DNA of 64,000 bases from Sphingomonadaceae bacterium (GTDB lineage: Bacteria; Pseudomonadota; Alphaproteobacteria; Sphingomonadales; Sphingomonadaceae): NCBI GenBank assembly GCA_027533105.1, contig JAPZTW010000009.1, positions 186,001 through 250,000 on the forward strand, written 5' to 3'. Below the pieces are notes generated by a model, which saw only the letters and a program-made list of their open reading frames with translations, made no database searches and was not told the DNA's origin. Each line of letters starts with the position of its first letter. The stretch's first letter is position 1. A program made the translations under genes and the position numbers. This document shows positions 29,028 to 37,756 of the stretch, piece by piece.

Positions 29028-29780
29028 CTAAACCAGCGCGAAGAGACGTCCGGCCAGCACCCCCATGCCAACCGAGACCAGCACGGCCAGCAGGCCATAG
29101 AGGAAGCCGTGATCGTCGGCAAAGCGGGCCACGAGCCGTTCGAACCCGACCTTGCGCACCTCGACCCGGGCAATGGCCGAGGCCACCACCCGCCCGCGCG
29201 AGATGGCAAAGGTCTCGGCGGTATAGGTCCCGGTCTGGACGCTTGAAGGCAAGGCAATGCGGGCCTGGTACAGCACCTGTTCGCTGACCGTCACCCCGCG
29301 CGGGTCCTCCTTGAACAGCCCTTCGCGCACCCGCCGCTCGACCAGCCCCTCGGCAAAGCGGCGCTGCTCTTCCGGCTCGAAAGCGCCGATCGGGGAAAGC
29401 TGCAGCCAGGGCAGGCCCAGTTCATAGATCGCGGCGGTCTTGTCATCGACGATCCGGTCGATCGGCTTGGACGAGGCGACCGCGAAGAACGAGGGCGCCG
29501 AGCGGAATTCAACGCTCGCAGCGTTTACCCAGATGCCGGCAATGCGCTGCTTCTCGCGCAGGACAATGGCATTGGTGGGGCCTTTCAGTACCACCACAAT
29601 GTCATAGTCCTGCCCGGCGCGGCTGCCTTCGGGGGTCAGGATCGCGCCGAACAGCAGCAGTTCGGTACCGGTGAAGCCCTGCCGCACCAGGATCTCGTGC
29701 TGCGAAACCTCGGGCACCAGGATCGGATCGCGGGCACCGCCCAGCAGGAGCAGGCACAGGATGGCGAACAGCGCCCTCAT
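29028..29780 (-). CDS. TIGR02186-like membrane-anchored protein
   Basis: Signal peptide, VPEVSQHEILVRQGFTGTELLLFGAI..DYDIVVVLKGP, C-terminal TM; coupled to a TauE/SafE gene as expected for this family. Confidence 0.75.
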   Translation of the reverse strand: MRALFAILCLLLLGGARDPILVPEVSQHEILVRQGFTGTELLLFGAILTPEGSRAGQDYDIVVVLKGPTNAIVLREKQRIAGIWVNAASVEFRSAPSFFAVASSKPIDRIVDDKTAAIYELGLPWLQLSPIGAFEPEEQRRFAEGLVERRVREGLFKEDPRGVTVSEQVLYQARIALPSSVQTGTYTAETFAISRGRVVASAIARVEVRKVGFERLVARFADDHGFLYGLLAVLVSVGMGVLAGRLFALV

Positions 29781-30691
29781 AGCGGACTGTCCGTGTAGAT
29801 CTCGTCCGGCTGCCAGGCGAGCCCGATCAGCATCCGCAGCGCCACCAGCAGGACGATCGTGGCAAGGACGAAGCGTAGCCGTTCGGCCGGCAGCTTCTGC
29901 GCCAGCTGGCTGCCGACCTGGGCACCCGAAACCGAGCCGAGCAGCAGCAGCCCGGCCAGCACGATATCGACCGCCTTGGTGGTCAGCGCGTGCATCATCG
30001 TGGTCACCATGGTGACGAACAGGATCTGGAACAGCGAGGTACCGACCACCACGTTGGCGCTCATCCCGATGATGTAGAGCAGCGCCGGCACCAGCACGAA
30101 GCCGCCGCCGATCCCCATCAGCATGGTCAGGATGCCGGTCACGATCCCCAGCAGCAGCGGAGCCAGCGGCGAAATGTACAGGCCCGAGCGATAGAACCGC
30201 CAGCGCAGCGGCAGGTTGGCAACGATCGGGTGATGGCGGCGTTTGCGCGCCGGAACCGGCGCGCCGCCCTGCCGGGCGCGCAGGGCCTGCCAGCTTTCGC
30301 GCGCCATGATCGTGCCAATCGTACCGAGCAGGCCCACATAAAGCAGATTGATGACGATATCGATCTGGCCCCATTGCTGGAGCAGGCGGAACAGGATCGC
30401 GCCAATGCCGCTGCCAACCACCCCGCCAGCCACCAGCACGCCGCCCATCTGGTAATCGACCCCGCCGCGCCGGGCATGGGCAAAAACCCCGGAAATGCTG
30501 GCCCCGGTCACCTGGCTGGCCGCCGATGCGGCCGCGACCGTCGGGGGGATGCCATAGAAGATCATCAGCGGGGTGGTCAGGAAACCGCCACCCACCCCGA
30601 ACATGCCAGAGAGAATCCCCGTCAGCGCCCCCAGCGCGACGATCACCAGCCCGTTCACCGCAAGGTTGGCAATGGGAAGGTAGACATCCAT
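29777..30691 (-). CDS. Sulfite exporter TauE/SafE (TSUP) family protein
   Basis: GALTGILSGMFGVGGGFLTTPLMIFYGIPPTVAAA and internal repeat GILTMLMGIGGGFVLVPALLYIIGM. Confidence 0.9.
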   Translation of the reverse strand: MDVYLPIANLAVNGLVIVALGALTGILSGMFGVGGGFLTTPLMIFYGIPPTVAAASAASQVTGASISGVFAHARRGGVDYQMGGVLVAGGVVGSGIGAILFRLLQQWGQIDIVINLLYVGLLGTIGTIMARESWQALRARQGGAPVPARKRRHHPIVANLPLRWRFYRSGLYISPLAPLLLGIVTGILTMLMGIGGGFVLVPALLYIIGMSANVVVGTSLFQILFVTMVTTMMHALTTKAVDIVLAGLLLLGSVSGAQVGSQLAQKLPAERLRFVLATIVLLVALRMLIGLAWQPDEIYTDSPL

Positions 30692-30751
30692 CTCCCCGCC
30701 ATCGCTAGCCCAGCGAAGCGGCGGAAAAAAGGCGTGGCAGGCCGAAAGAGC

Positions 30752-31894
30752 CTAGAAACCTGCGGACAGCGTCAGCGCCGGTCCCGATTGCGGCCTTGCC
30801 TGGCCGGCGACCCGCAGCCGCCAGTCCGCCGCGAGCCGGGCCTGCCCGCCGCCAAGCGGGAAATCGAGCGTCGCGCTGGGCCCCAGGTCGAGCCGCCCCG
30901 CCCCGCGCTGCACCCCGCCCCAGGCTCCGCCCCCGGCGCGCAGCTCGGCCGGCCCCAGCCGCGCCAGGGCCCGGTCGATCCGCACCTGCCCATCAGCAAA
31001 GGGCGTGCCACCGCGTCCACCGACATAGCCGGCCTGGCCATAGGCTTCGCCCCGCAGCCCGGCCGGCAGCGCGAACCGGTCAAGCTCGGTTACCAGCATC
31101 ACCGCCGGGCGCAGTACGGCTGATCCGGCGATGTTCGTCACCCGCACCTCGCCCGAGAGGCTCACCGGCACTCGCGGCAGCGGGCGCAGGGCAAGGCCCA
31201 GCGCTGCCTCCTCGCCGCGTGGGGCCGCCGTGGCGGCAGTAGCCCGCAGGTACAGGGTGGGTCGCGTGCGGCTTGCCGGAGCCAGCCGATAGCGCACCAC
31301 TGCCCCCGCCTGGCTCGCACCATAGGCTGGCGGCGGCAGGCCGCACGCACCTGGGGCAAGACCGCCTTGACGCAACAGCAACCAGCCATCGACCGACCAG
31401 CGCCGCGCAGCTGCCGCCCGGTGAGACGTGGTCAACGTTGCCCCCCCGGACGGAGCGATCCCGGGCACACCAAGGTTCGCCCGCTCGCGCAGGAAGGATG
31501 GCACCGGCAATTGGGCCAGCCCCGCAATCCAGGCAATCTGATGCGCTCCGGCGAGGCGCGGGCCATCATCACCCTGCACCTGGACAGGACCACCCGGTTC
31601 AAACCCCGGCAGGGCGCGCGGTGCGACAGGCAGCGGCTCTGGCACCGCTTCCCGCGAATGCGGCGGAGGCAGGAGAGTCGGCCCGGGAACGGGCATGCGC
31701 GCTGCCGGTGCGGCCACTGCTGCCGGTGGGACCAAGGCGGGTTCCGGCGCGGCAGCGGCCATTACCACCACCGGAACGGACGGCCGGGCGAGGTCCTCCC
31801 ACAACAGCAGGCGCAGACCAGCCCAGCCGGCAAGGAGCAGTCCCAGCACGACCAGCGGCTGGCCGCGCCGCCCGGCTTGGGCCAGTCTCGTCAC
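30752..31894 (-). CDS. NfrA C-terminal-domain-like protein (compact)
   Basis: N-terminal TM, Pro-rich linker, then AVLRPAVMLVTELDRFALPAGLRGEAYGQAGYVGG..FADGQVRIDR..GGGAWGGVQRGAGRLDLGPSATLDFPL..LRVAGQARPQSGPALTLSAGF, resembling the NfrA C-terminal domain; GTG start overlaps the NfrB-like stop. Confidence 0.7.
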   Translation of the reverse strand: MTRLAQAGRRGQPLVVLGLLLAGWAGLRLLLWEDLARPSVPVVVMAAAAPEPALVPPAAVAAPAARMPVPGPTLLPPPHSREAVPEPLPVAPRALPGFEPGGPVQVQGDDGPRLAGAHQIAWIAGLAQLPVPSFLRERANLGVPGIAPSGGATLTTSHRAAAARRWSVDGWLLLRQGGLAPGACGLPPPAYGASQAGAVVRYRLAPASRTRPTLYLRATAATAAPRGEEAALGLALRPLPRVPVSLSGEVRVTNIAGSAVLRPAVMLVTELDRFALPAGLRGEAYGQAGYVGGRGGTPFADGQVRIDRALARLGPAELRAGGGAWGGVQRGAGRLDLGPSATLDFPLGGGQARLAADWRLRVAGQARPQSGPALTLSAGF

Positions 31895-33309
31895 ACCGCC
31901 GCTCCGGCCGGCTTCAGCAGGACGGGATGGACCTGATGGTCGGTCTTGTCCCAGATGATCGAGCCACCAGTCAGGCTGCGGACATAAGCCACCAGGGCGC
32001 GGCGTCCGGCCATGATCGCAACCACATTGGCGATCGGCATGCGCAGCAGCGATCGCAGCCCTTCGGCCCAGCCATATTCCCGACCGACGAACACCACCCG
32101 CAGCGCCGCGCGCCAGACCAGGCCCGTCAGGCCCAGCGCCAGCAACCCGCCCTCGACCGGCGAAAGCGGCACGACCGGTGCCCAGCCAGACAGGCGGGCG
32201 GTGAGCAGGACGGCATCGACCAGCAGCAGCAGGTAAGCCGCCGCCAGCACGAGCGCGGTTAAAGGTCCGCGCCGGTCGCGCAGCGCCATCCACAGTTCAA
32301 GCGGTCGGCCGGTCCACCCCAGCCGATCCCAGCCCTGAAAGGCAATGCCATGGATCCAGCGGGTCTTCTGACGAACGGCAGTCGCCAGCTGGTCAGGAAA
32401 GCAGCTGCGGGTGGCCACCAGCGCGCCTTCCGCATCGCGCAGCCGCAGGAACACCCCGCCGCGCCCGCGCTGCGAAAGGGCCAGGCCCATTTCGTAATCC
32501 TCGGTCAGGGCTTCGGGGGAGAAAGGTCCGGGCTGATGACGCCCTGCCTGATCCGCGGCGAGCGCCTCCACCGCTGCCCGCGCCAGTCCGCAGCCAACCC
32601 CGGCGGCGGGCAGCGATAGTCCCAGCGCGCTGCGCACCACCAGCGCCTTGGCATGGCTTTCGGTGAACTCGTCGGCATAGTGCCCGGCGACCCAGCGCCC
32701 GCGGCGCGGGATCACCGGATGGACCGGCAACTGGACGAAATCGACCGCATCGAGCGCCGCGTCGATCGCCGCCAGTGCGGCCGGGTGCACCATGTCCTCG
32801 GCATCGTGCAGCACCAGGCCCCGAAAGGCCCGGCCGCTGCGCCGTTCATCGATGCACAGCGCGGCATAGAGCCGGTTGAGGCAGTCGGCCTTGGTCGTCG
32901 GACCCGGCGAACCATGGATTACCAGCCGCAACCGCGGATCGCCGCTGGCCGCAGCGATCACCGCGCCGATTGTGGCCGGATCGTTGCGATAGCAGCCGAC
33001 ATAGAGCCGCAGCTCGGCTTGCGGCCATGTGCCCAGGATATGCGCAACCGTGGTTCCGATCACCGGAGCCTCGGCATAGGCCGGGATCAGCACGGCCATT
33101 GGTCCGGCCAGCGGCTGCGAGCCATAGCCCGCGGGCAGTTGCCCTGTTCGGGCCCGCCCGGTCAGGCGCAGCCAGAGCCAGGTGAGATCAATCGCCAGTT
33201 CGTCGGCCAGTCCGACAACAATCCAGAAGCCAGCAAACAGCAGCAGCTCGCGCTCGATTAGCAGCAGGCTGTGCAGCAACCAGCCCAGTTCGCCCGCCGG
33301 TCCAGCCAT
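31891..33309 (-). CDS. NfrB-like glycosyltransferase (family 2, membrane)
   Basis: MAVLIPAYAEAPVIGTTVAHIL..YVGCYRNDPATI..PGPTTKADCLNRLYAALC..FRGLVLHDAEDMVHP..TEDYEMGLALSQRG..QKTRWIHGIAFQGWDRLGW: close to NfrB motif order. Confidence 0.85.
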   Translation of the reverse strand: MAGPAGELGWLLHSLLLIERELLLFAGFWIVVGLADELAIDLTWLWLRLTGRARTGQLPAGYGSQPLAGPMAVLIPAYAEAPVIGTTVAHILGTWPQAELRLYVGCYRNDPATIGAVIAAASGDPRLRLVIHGSPGPTTKADCLNRLYAALCIDERRSGRAFRGLVLHDAEDMVHPAALAAIDAALDAVDFVQLPVHPVIPRRGRWVAGHYADEFTESHAKALVVRSALGLSLPAAGVGCGLARAAVEALAADQAGRHQPGPFSPEALTEDYEMGLALSQRGRGGVFLRLRDAEGALVATRSCFPDQLATAVRQKTRWIHGIAFQGWDRLGWTGRPLELWMALRDRRGPLTALVLAAAYLLLLVDAVLLTARLSGWAPVVPLSPVEGGLLALGLTGLVWRAALRVVFVGREYGWAEGLRSLLRMPIANVVAIMAGRRALVAYVRSLTGGSIIWDKTDHQVHPVLLKPAGAAV

Positions 33310-33422
33310 CCATTCAGCCTTTCCTCTGCCCTGCCGGCCCGGCAGCCATGATCAACCCGACCGAGATCGGTAAGTCTACGGATACTTGCAAGGCGCGGAA
33401 ATCTGGGGAAATGTACCGGGTC

Positions 33423-34601
33423 ATGAGCCAGTACCGCCACATCGCCTCGCGCCTCGCGCGCTCCCTGTCACGGCTGTTCGGCGGCGAAGCGGGTGCCGGC
33501 ATCCTGCTGATCATGGCCGCCGCGCTGGCCATGATTGCCGCCAACTCGCAGTTTTCAGGCGATTATCACGCCCTGCTCCATGCCCCGCTGCCGTGGACGC
33601 CAATCCCGAAGCTGGAAACCGCCCACCTGTGGATCAACGATGCGGTGATGGCGGTGTTCTTCTTCGTCGTCGGGCTGGAGATCAAGCGCGAGCTGATGGT
33701 GGGCGAACTGTCCACGCCGCAGCAGCGTCGCCTGCCTGTTTTCGCTGCCGCCGGTGGCATGGCCGTGCCGGCGCTGATCTTCCTGGCGGTGGTCTGGGAC
33801 AATGCGGAACTGGTCCGGGGCTGGGCCATTCCCGCGGCGACCGACATCGCCTTTGCCGTGGGCGTGCTGGCCCTGTTGGGCAAGCGCGCCCCGCCATCGC
33901 TGCGCCTGTTCCTGCTGACCGTGGCGATTGTCGACGATCTGGGGGCGGTCGCGATCATCGCCCTGTTCTATACCGCCCAGCTCAAGCTGGGCTGGCTGGC
34001 GGCCGGGGTCGGCGCGCTGTTCGTGATGGTCCTGCTCAACCGGATGAAGGTGCACAGCGGCTGGGCCTATGTGCCGCTGATCGTGATCGCCTGGTACTGC
34101 ATCCTGCATTCGGGGGTCCATGCGACCGTAGCGGGCGTACTCGCGGCCTTCACCATCCCGCTGAAGCTTGAGGGGCATGGTGATAGCCTGCTCCTGCGTA
34201 TGGAGCACGCCTTGGTGCCGTGGAGTGCCTATCTGGTGGTACCGGTGTTCGGCTTTGCCAATGCCGGAGTAGAGCTTGGCGGCGGCGCGCTGACCGCACC
34301 GCTGACGCTGGGTATCGCCCTGGGCCTGGCGCTGGGCAAGCCGATCGGCATCTACGGCGCGATCCTGCTCGCCGAACGCACCGGCTTCGCCCGTCGTCCC
34401 GAAGGGGCCAATGGCCAGCAGGTCCTGGGCATGGCCATGCTCTGCGGTATCGGCTTTACCATGAGCCTGTTCATCGGCGCGCTGGCCTTCCCCGGCAATG
34501 CCGAGCTGATCGACGAGGCCAAGCTGGGCGTGTTGTGCGGATCGCTCGTCTCGGCTCTGGCCGGCTTTGCCATGCTGCGGTTTGCCCCGCAGCGCGGCTA
34601 G
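33423..34601 (+). CDS. nhaA: Na+/H+ antiporter NhaA
   Basis: INDAVMAVFFFVVGLEIKRELMVGELS, AIPAATDIAFAVGVLALLGKRAPPSLRLFLLTVAIVDDLGAVAIIALFYT. Confidence 0.96.
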   Translation: MSQYRHIASRLARSLSRLFGGEAGAGILLIMAAALAMIAANSQFSGDYHALLHAPLPWTPIPKLETAHLWINDAVMAVFFFVVGLEIKRELMVGELSTPQQRRLPVFAAAGGMAVPALIFLAVVWDNAELVRGWAIPAATDIAFAVGVLALLGKRAPPSLRLFLLTVAIVDDLGAVAIIALFYTAQLKLGWLAAGVGALFVMVLLNRMKVHSGWAYVPLIVIAWYCILHSGVHATVAGVLAAFTIPLKLEGHGDSLLLRMEHALVPWSAYLVVPVFGFANAGVELGGGALTAPLTLGIALGLALGKPIGIYGAILLAERTGFARRPEGANGQQVLGMAMLCGIGFTMSLFIGALAFPGNAELIDEAKLGVLCGSLVSALAGFAMLRFAPQRG

Positions 34602-34604
34602 GCC

Positions 34605-35039
34605 CTACCAGCTGCCGACATTGGGCATCGAAGCCCAGGGCTCCTGCGGCGGCAGGTGCCCATCCTGGAGCAGTTCGACCGAAATGCCATCGGGCGTCTT
34701 GACGAAGGCCATGTGGCCATCGCGCGGCGGGCGATGGATCGTGTGCCCAGCATCAAGCAGCGCCTGACAGGTGGCGTAGATATTCTCCACCCGATAGGCG
34801 AGATGCCCAAAATTGCGCCCGCCGGTATAGACCTCGCCCTCACCGTTCTCGGGCGGCCAGTTGTAGGTCAGTTCGACCTCGGCCAGCCCTTCCTGTCCAG
34901 GCGCTGCCAGGAAGATCAGCGTGAAGCGCCCTTGCTCGCTGTCGAACCGGCGCACCTCCTTCAGCCCGATCAGCTCGAAGAAGGCCACCGTGGCGGCGGG
35001 GTCGGTGACGCGGATCATGGTGTGCAGGTACTTGGTCAC
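34605..35039 (-). CDS. gloA: Lactoylglutathione lyase (glyoxalase I)
   Basis: MTKYLHTMIRVTDPAATVAFFELIGLKEVRR..YNWPPENGEGEVYTGGRNFGHLAYRVENIYATCQ. Confidence 0.88.
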   Translation of the reverse strand: MTKYLHTMIRVTDPAATVAFFELIGLKEVRRFDSEQGRFTLIFLAAPGQEGLAEVELTYNWPPENGEGEVYTGGRNFGHLAYRVENIYATCQALLDAGHTIHRPPRDGHMAFVKTPDGISVELLQDGHLPPQEPWASMPNVGSW

Positions 35040-35136
35040 GCTAGCTCCAGAAACGGTTCGTCGTACATAAGAAACAGTTCATCGTGCAGAAAGCCAGACA
35101 AGGATAGGTTGATCGCCTGCCACCGGGAGACTGCCG

Positions 35137-35892
35137 ATGTCCGACCTTACCGCCGAAACCCCCGCTTCCGCCAGCCGTTTCTGGCGCGATCCCGCCAACC
35201 AGCGCTGGCTGGCCAGTGCCGCGGTCCTGGCGATTGGCCTGGTGGCCGGGGGCTACCTGCTCGGCAACGGCCTGGTCCGCGCCCGCGATGCGGACCGTTC
35301 GGTCACCGTGCGGGGCCTGGCCGAACGCGATGTCACCGCCGATCTGGCCACCTGGACGATCGCCTATTCGGCTACGGCCGGAGACCTGGCCACGGCCCAG
35401 GCCAGCGTCGACCGGGATTCGGCCAGCATCCGCGCCTTCTTCCGCGAGCTGGGTTTTCCGGCCGACGACCTGCAACCCACCGGTGCGAATGTCAGCCAGT
35501 TCAGCGACAATGGCGTGCAGCGCTTCACCGTGCGCCAGCGGATGAGCCTGCGCACCACCGATATCAAGCGCGCCCAGGCCGCCGTCCGGCGCCAGTTCGA
35601 GCTGGTCCGGCGCGGGGTGGTGCTGGAAGAGGGTTCGGGCATGGCCTTCACCTTTACCCGGCTCAACGCGATCAAGCCGGCGATGGTCGCCGCCGCGACC
35701 AAGGATGCCCGCGCTTCGGCCGAACAGTTCGCCAAGGACAGCGGGACCAGCGTGGGCGAAATCAAGAGCGCCACCCAGGGCTATTTCGAAGTTACCGCCC
35801 GCGACGGGGATTCGGGCGCTGGCTGGGGCGTGTCGGACACGCCCTACAAGAAGGTCCGCGTGGTAACGACGGTGGACTTCTACCTGCGTTAG
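35137..35892 (+). CDS. SIMPL (DUF541) domain protein
   Basis: RDADRSVTVRGLAERDVTADLATWTIAYSATAGDLATAQ; N-terminal TM. Confidence 0.85.
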   Translation: MSDLTAETPASASRFWRDPANQRWLASAAVLAIGLVAGGYLLGNGLVRARDADRSVTVRGLAERDVTADLATWTIAYSATAGDLATAQASVDRDSASIRAFFRELGFPADDLQPTGANVSQFSDNGVQRFTVRQRMSLRTTDIKRAQAAVRRQFELVRRGVVLEEGSGMAFTFTRLNAIKPAMVAAATKDARASAEQFAKDSGTSVGEIKSATQGYFEVTARDGDSGAGWGVSDTPYKKVRVVTTVDFYLR

Positions 35893-35917
35893 CCACGACG
35901 GATCGCGGAAAAGACAA

Positions 35918-35955
35918 AGCGGCCTGCCCCGAGCGCATAGGACAGGCCGCCCTGC
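35918..35955 (-). terminator. Rho-independent terminator of the porin gene
   Basis: Stem GCGGCCTGtCC..GGgCAGGCCGC followed on the minus strand by TTTGTCTTTT. Confidence 0.7.
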
Positions 35956-35972
35956 TCACCCCGTGGGGTTAC

Positions 35973-36728
35973 TCAGAAGGAGTACTTCAGCGTCCCGACC
36001 ACGGTATCGTTCGAGAAACCGTCGATCGAACGGCCATCGACGCCGATGTAGGAGACGCCGATCGACAGGCCCTTGTACAGCGTGGCGCTGGCCGAGAGGC
36101 TGTAGTCCCAGCCGCCGCCGGTGCCAGCCAGGGTCAGCAGCTTGGGCGAAAGCGCGCCGTCGGTGTAGCCGGCATGGGCCGTGACCGTCACCGGGGTATC
36201 CGGGATCGCCAGCGACCAGTCGGTGTAGAGATAGACGTTGTCATCACCGCCGAGCGAATCCTGCTTCCAGGCATAGTTGATGCCGAACTTGGCGCTGGCC
36301 GGACCGATCGCGGCGGTCAGCGAGGCATAGGGTTCGAACACGTTGCCATCGCCGAAGCTGCCGGCCGGATAGACGTAATAGAGCAGGCCGACATCGGCGG
36401 TCAGACCGCTGCTGATCTTGCCGGTCCAGCCCGCATAGATATCGACTTCGGTCGAGCCGTAGATGTCGAGCGGATCCTGCTCGAGGCTGGAGGCCCAGGT
36501 GCCGGCATAAAGGCCGCTCGAGTGGTTGACCTGGATCGAGCCCTGCACGGCGAAATCCCCGCCCGACAGCGACAGGCCGCGGAAGCGGTAGTCAGTGACG
36601 AGGGCAACGTTGCCGGTGACAGTGATGTCCGAGGGCGGATCGGTTTCCTCGGCAAAGGCCGGGGTAGCTGCCAGCGCGGAGCCAGCGATAAGAGTCGCAG
36701 CAACGAGGCTGCGGACGGACGTGAGCAT
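35973..36728 (-). CDS. TorF family putative porin (Gcw_chp type)
   Basis: Signal peptide; ITVTGNVALVTDYRFRGLSLSGGDFAVQGSIQVNHSSGLYAGTWASS typical of this family; C-terminal F. Confidence 0.85.
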   Translation of the reverse strand: MLTSVRSLVAATLIAGSALAATPAFAEETDPPSDITVTGNVALVTDYRFRGLSLSGGDFAVQGSIQVNHSSGLYAGTWASSLEQDPLDIYGSTEVDIYAGWTGKISSGLTADVGLLYYVYPAGSFGDGNVFEPYASLTAAIGPASAKFGINYAWKQDSLGGDDNVYLYTDWSLAIPDTPVTVTAHAGYTDGALSPKLLTLAGTGGGWDYSLSASATLYKGLSIGVSYIGVDGRSIDGFSNDTVVGTLKYSF

Positions 36729-36957
36729 GGCAATCTTCCTGTACGATTGTTGGTGCTTCGTCCCACCTGCGTCCGGTCCTTGCCACTCGTTACGGCAGCA
36801 TTCGCACCGGACGAGTCGGACTTGGCATAGTTTTGTTGCAGCGCACAAGAAGGAGGCGTGCAAAAATTACGCTTGGTGGGCGACTGTGCCTTTTCGGTAA
36901 CGGTCGGCCGCGCCGCATTGTCGCTGGCGCTGCCGCTGGCTATAAGCGAATATTCCG

Positions 36958-37752
36958 ATGCTTTCCCGCCTGCGCCAGCTTTTCCGGGCCGCCGAGCCCG
37001 CCAACACCGCCACGCTGCCTGCGGGACAGCGGGCCTATGCCGTGGGTGACATCCATGGGCGGGCCGATCTCTTCGCCGCATTGATCGCCGCGATCGACGC
37101 GGACGATGCCGCGCGCGGCCCGGCCGCGACCACGGTGATCCTGCTGGGCGACCTGATCGATCGCGGGCCCGACAGCGCCGGCGTCATCCGCCTCGCCCGC
37201 GAATGGCAGGCCCGGCGACCGGTCCGCATCCTGACCGGCAATCACGAGGAGATGTTCCTCGATGCACTCGAGAAGCCGGAAGTGATGCGCCACTTCCTGC
37301 GCTTTGGCGGGCGCGAAACGCTGCTCAGCTATCCGATCGATCCGCTGGAATACACGCGGGCCGAACTGGACGAGGTGATCACCCTGGCGCGGCGCGCGAT
37401 CCCGCCCGAGGACATTGCTTTCGTCAGAAGCTTCGAAGACCAGGTCTTGCTGGGCGATTACCTGTTCGTCCACGCCGGCATCCGGCCGGGCGTGCCGCTG
37501 GACGACCAGCGGCAGAGCGACCTGCGTTGGATTCGCGAACCGTTCCTCGACCATCCGGAAAGCTTCGGCCCGGTGGTGATCCACGGTCACACGATCACCG
37601 AGCAGGCCGAAATTCGGACTAACCGGATCGGCATCGATACCGGGGCCTATCGCAGCGGCAGGTTGACCGCGCTCGGCCTGGAAAGCACAGAGCGCTGGCT
37701 GATCGGCGCAATCGAACAGGAGGGCGCGGTTCGCGTCGTCGAAGGGGTTTAG
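36958..37752 (+). CDS. Metallophosphoesterase / serine-threonine phosphatase-like (PrpA/ApaH-type)
   Basis: YAVGDIHGRADLF, LLGDLIDRGPDSAGV, LTGNHEEM, FVHAGIRPG. Confidence 0.9.
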   Translation: MLSRLRQLFRAAEPANTATLPAGQRAYAVGDIHGRADLFAALIAAIDADDAARGPAATTVILLGDLIDRGPDSAGVIRLAREWQARRPVRILTGNHEEMFLDALEKPEVMRHFLRFGGRETLLSYPIDPLEYTRAELDEVITLARRAIPPEDIAFVRSFEDQVLLGDYLFVHAGIRPGVPLDDQRQSDLRWIREPFLDHPESFGPVVIHGHTITEQAEIRTNRIGIDTGAYRSGRLTALGLESTERWLIGAIEQEGAVRVVEGV

Positions 37753-37756
37753 ACAG

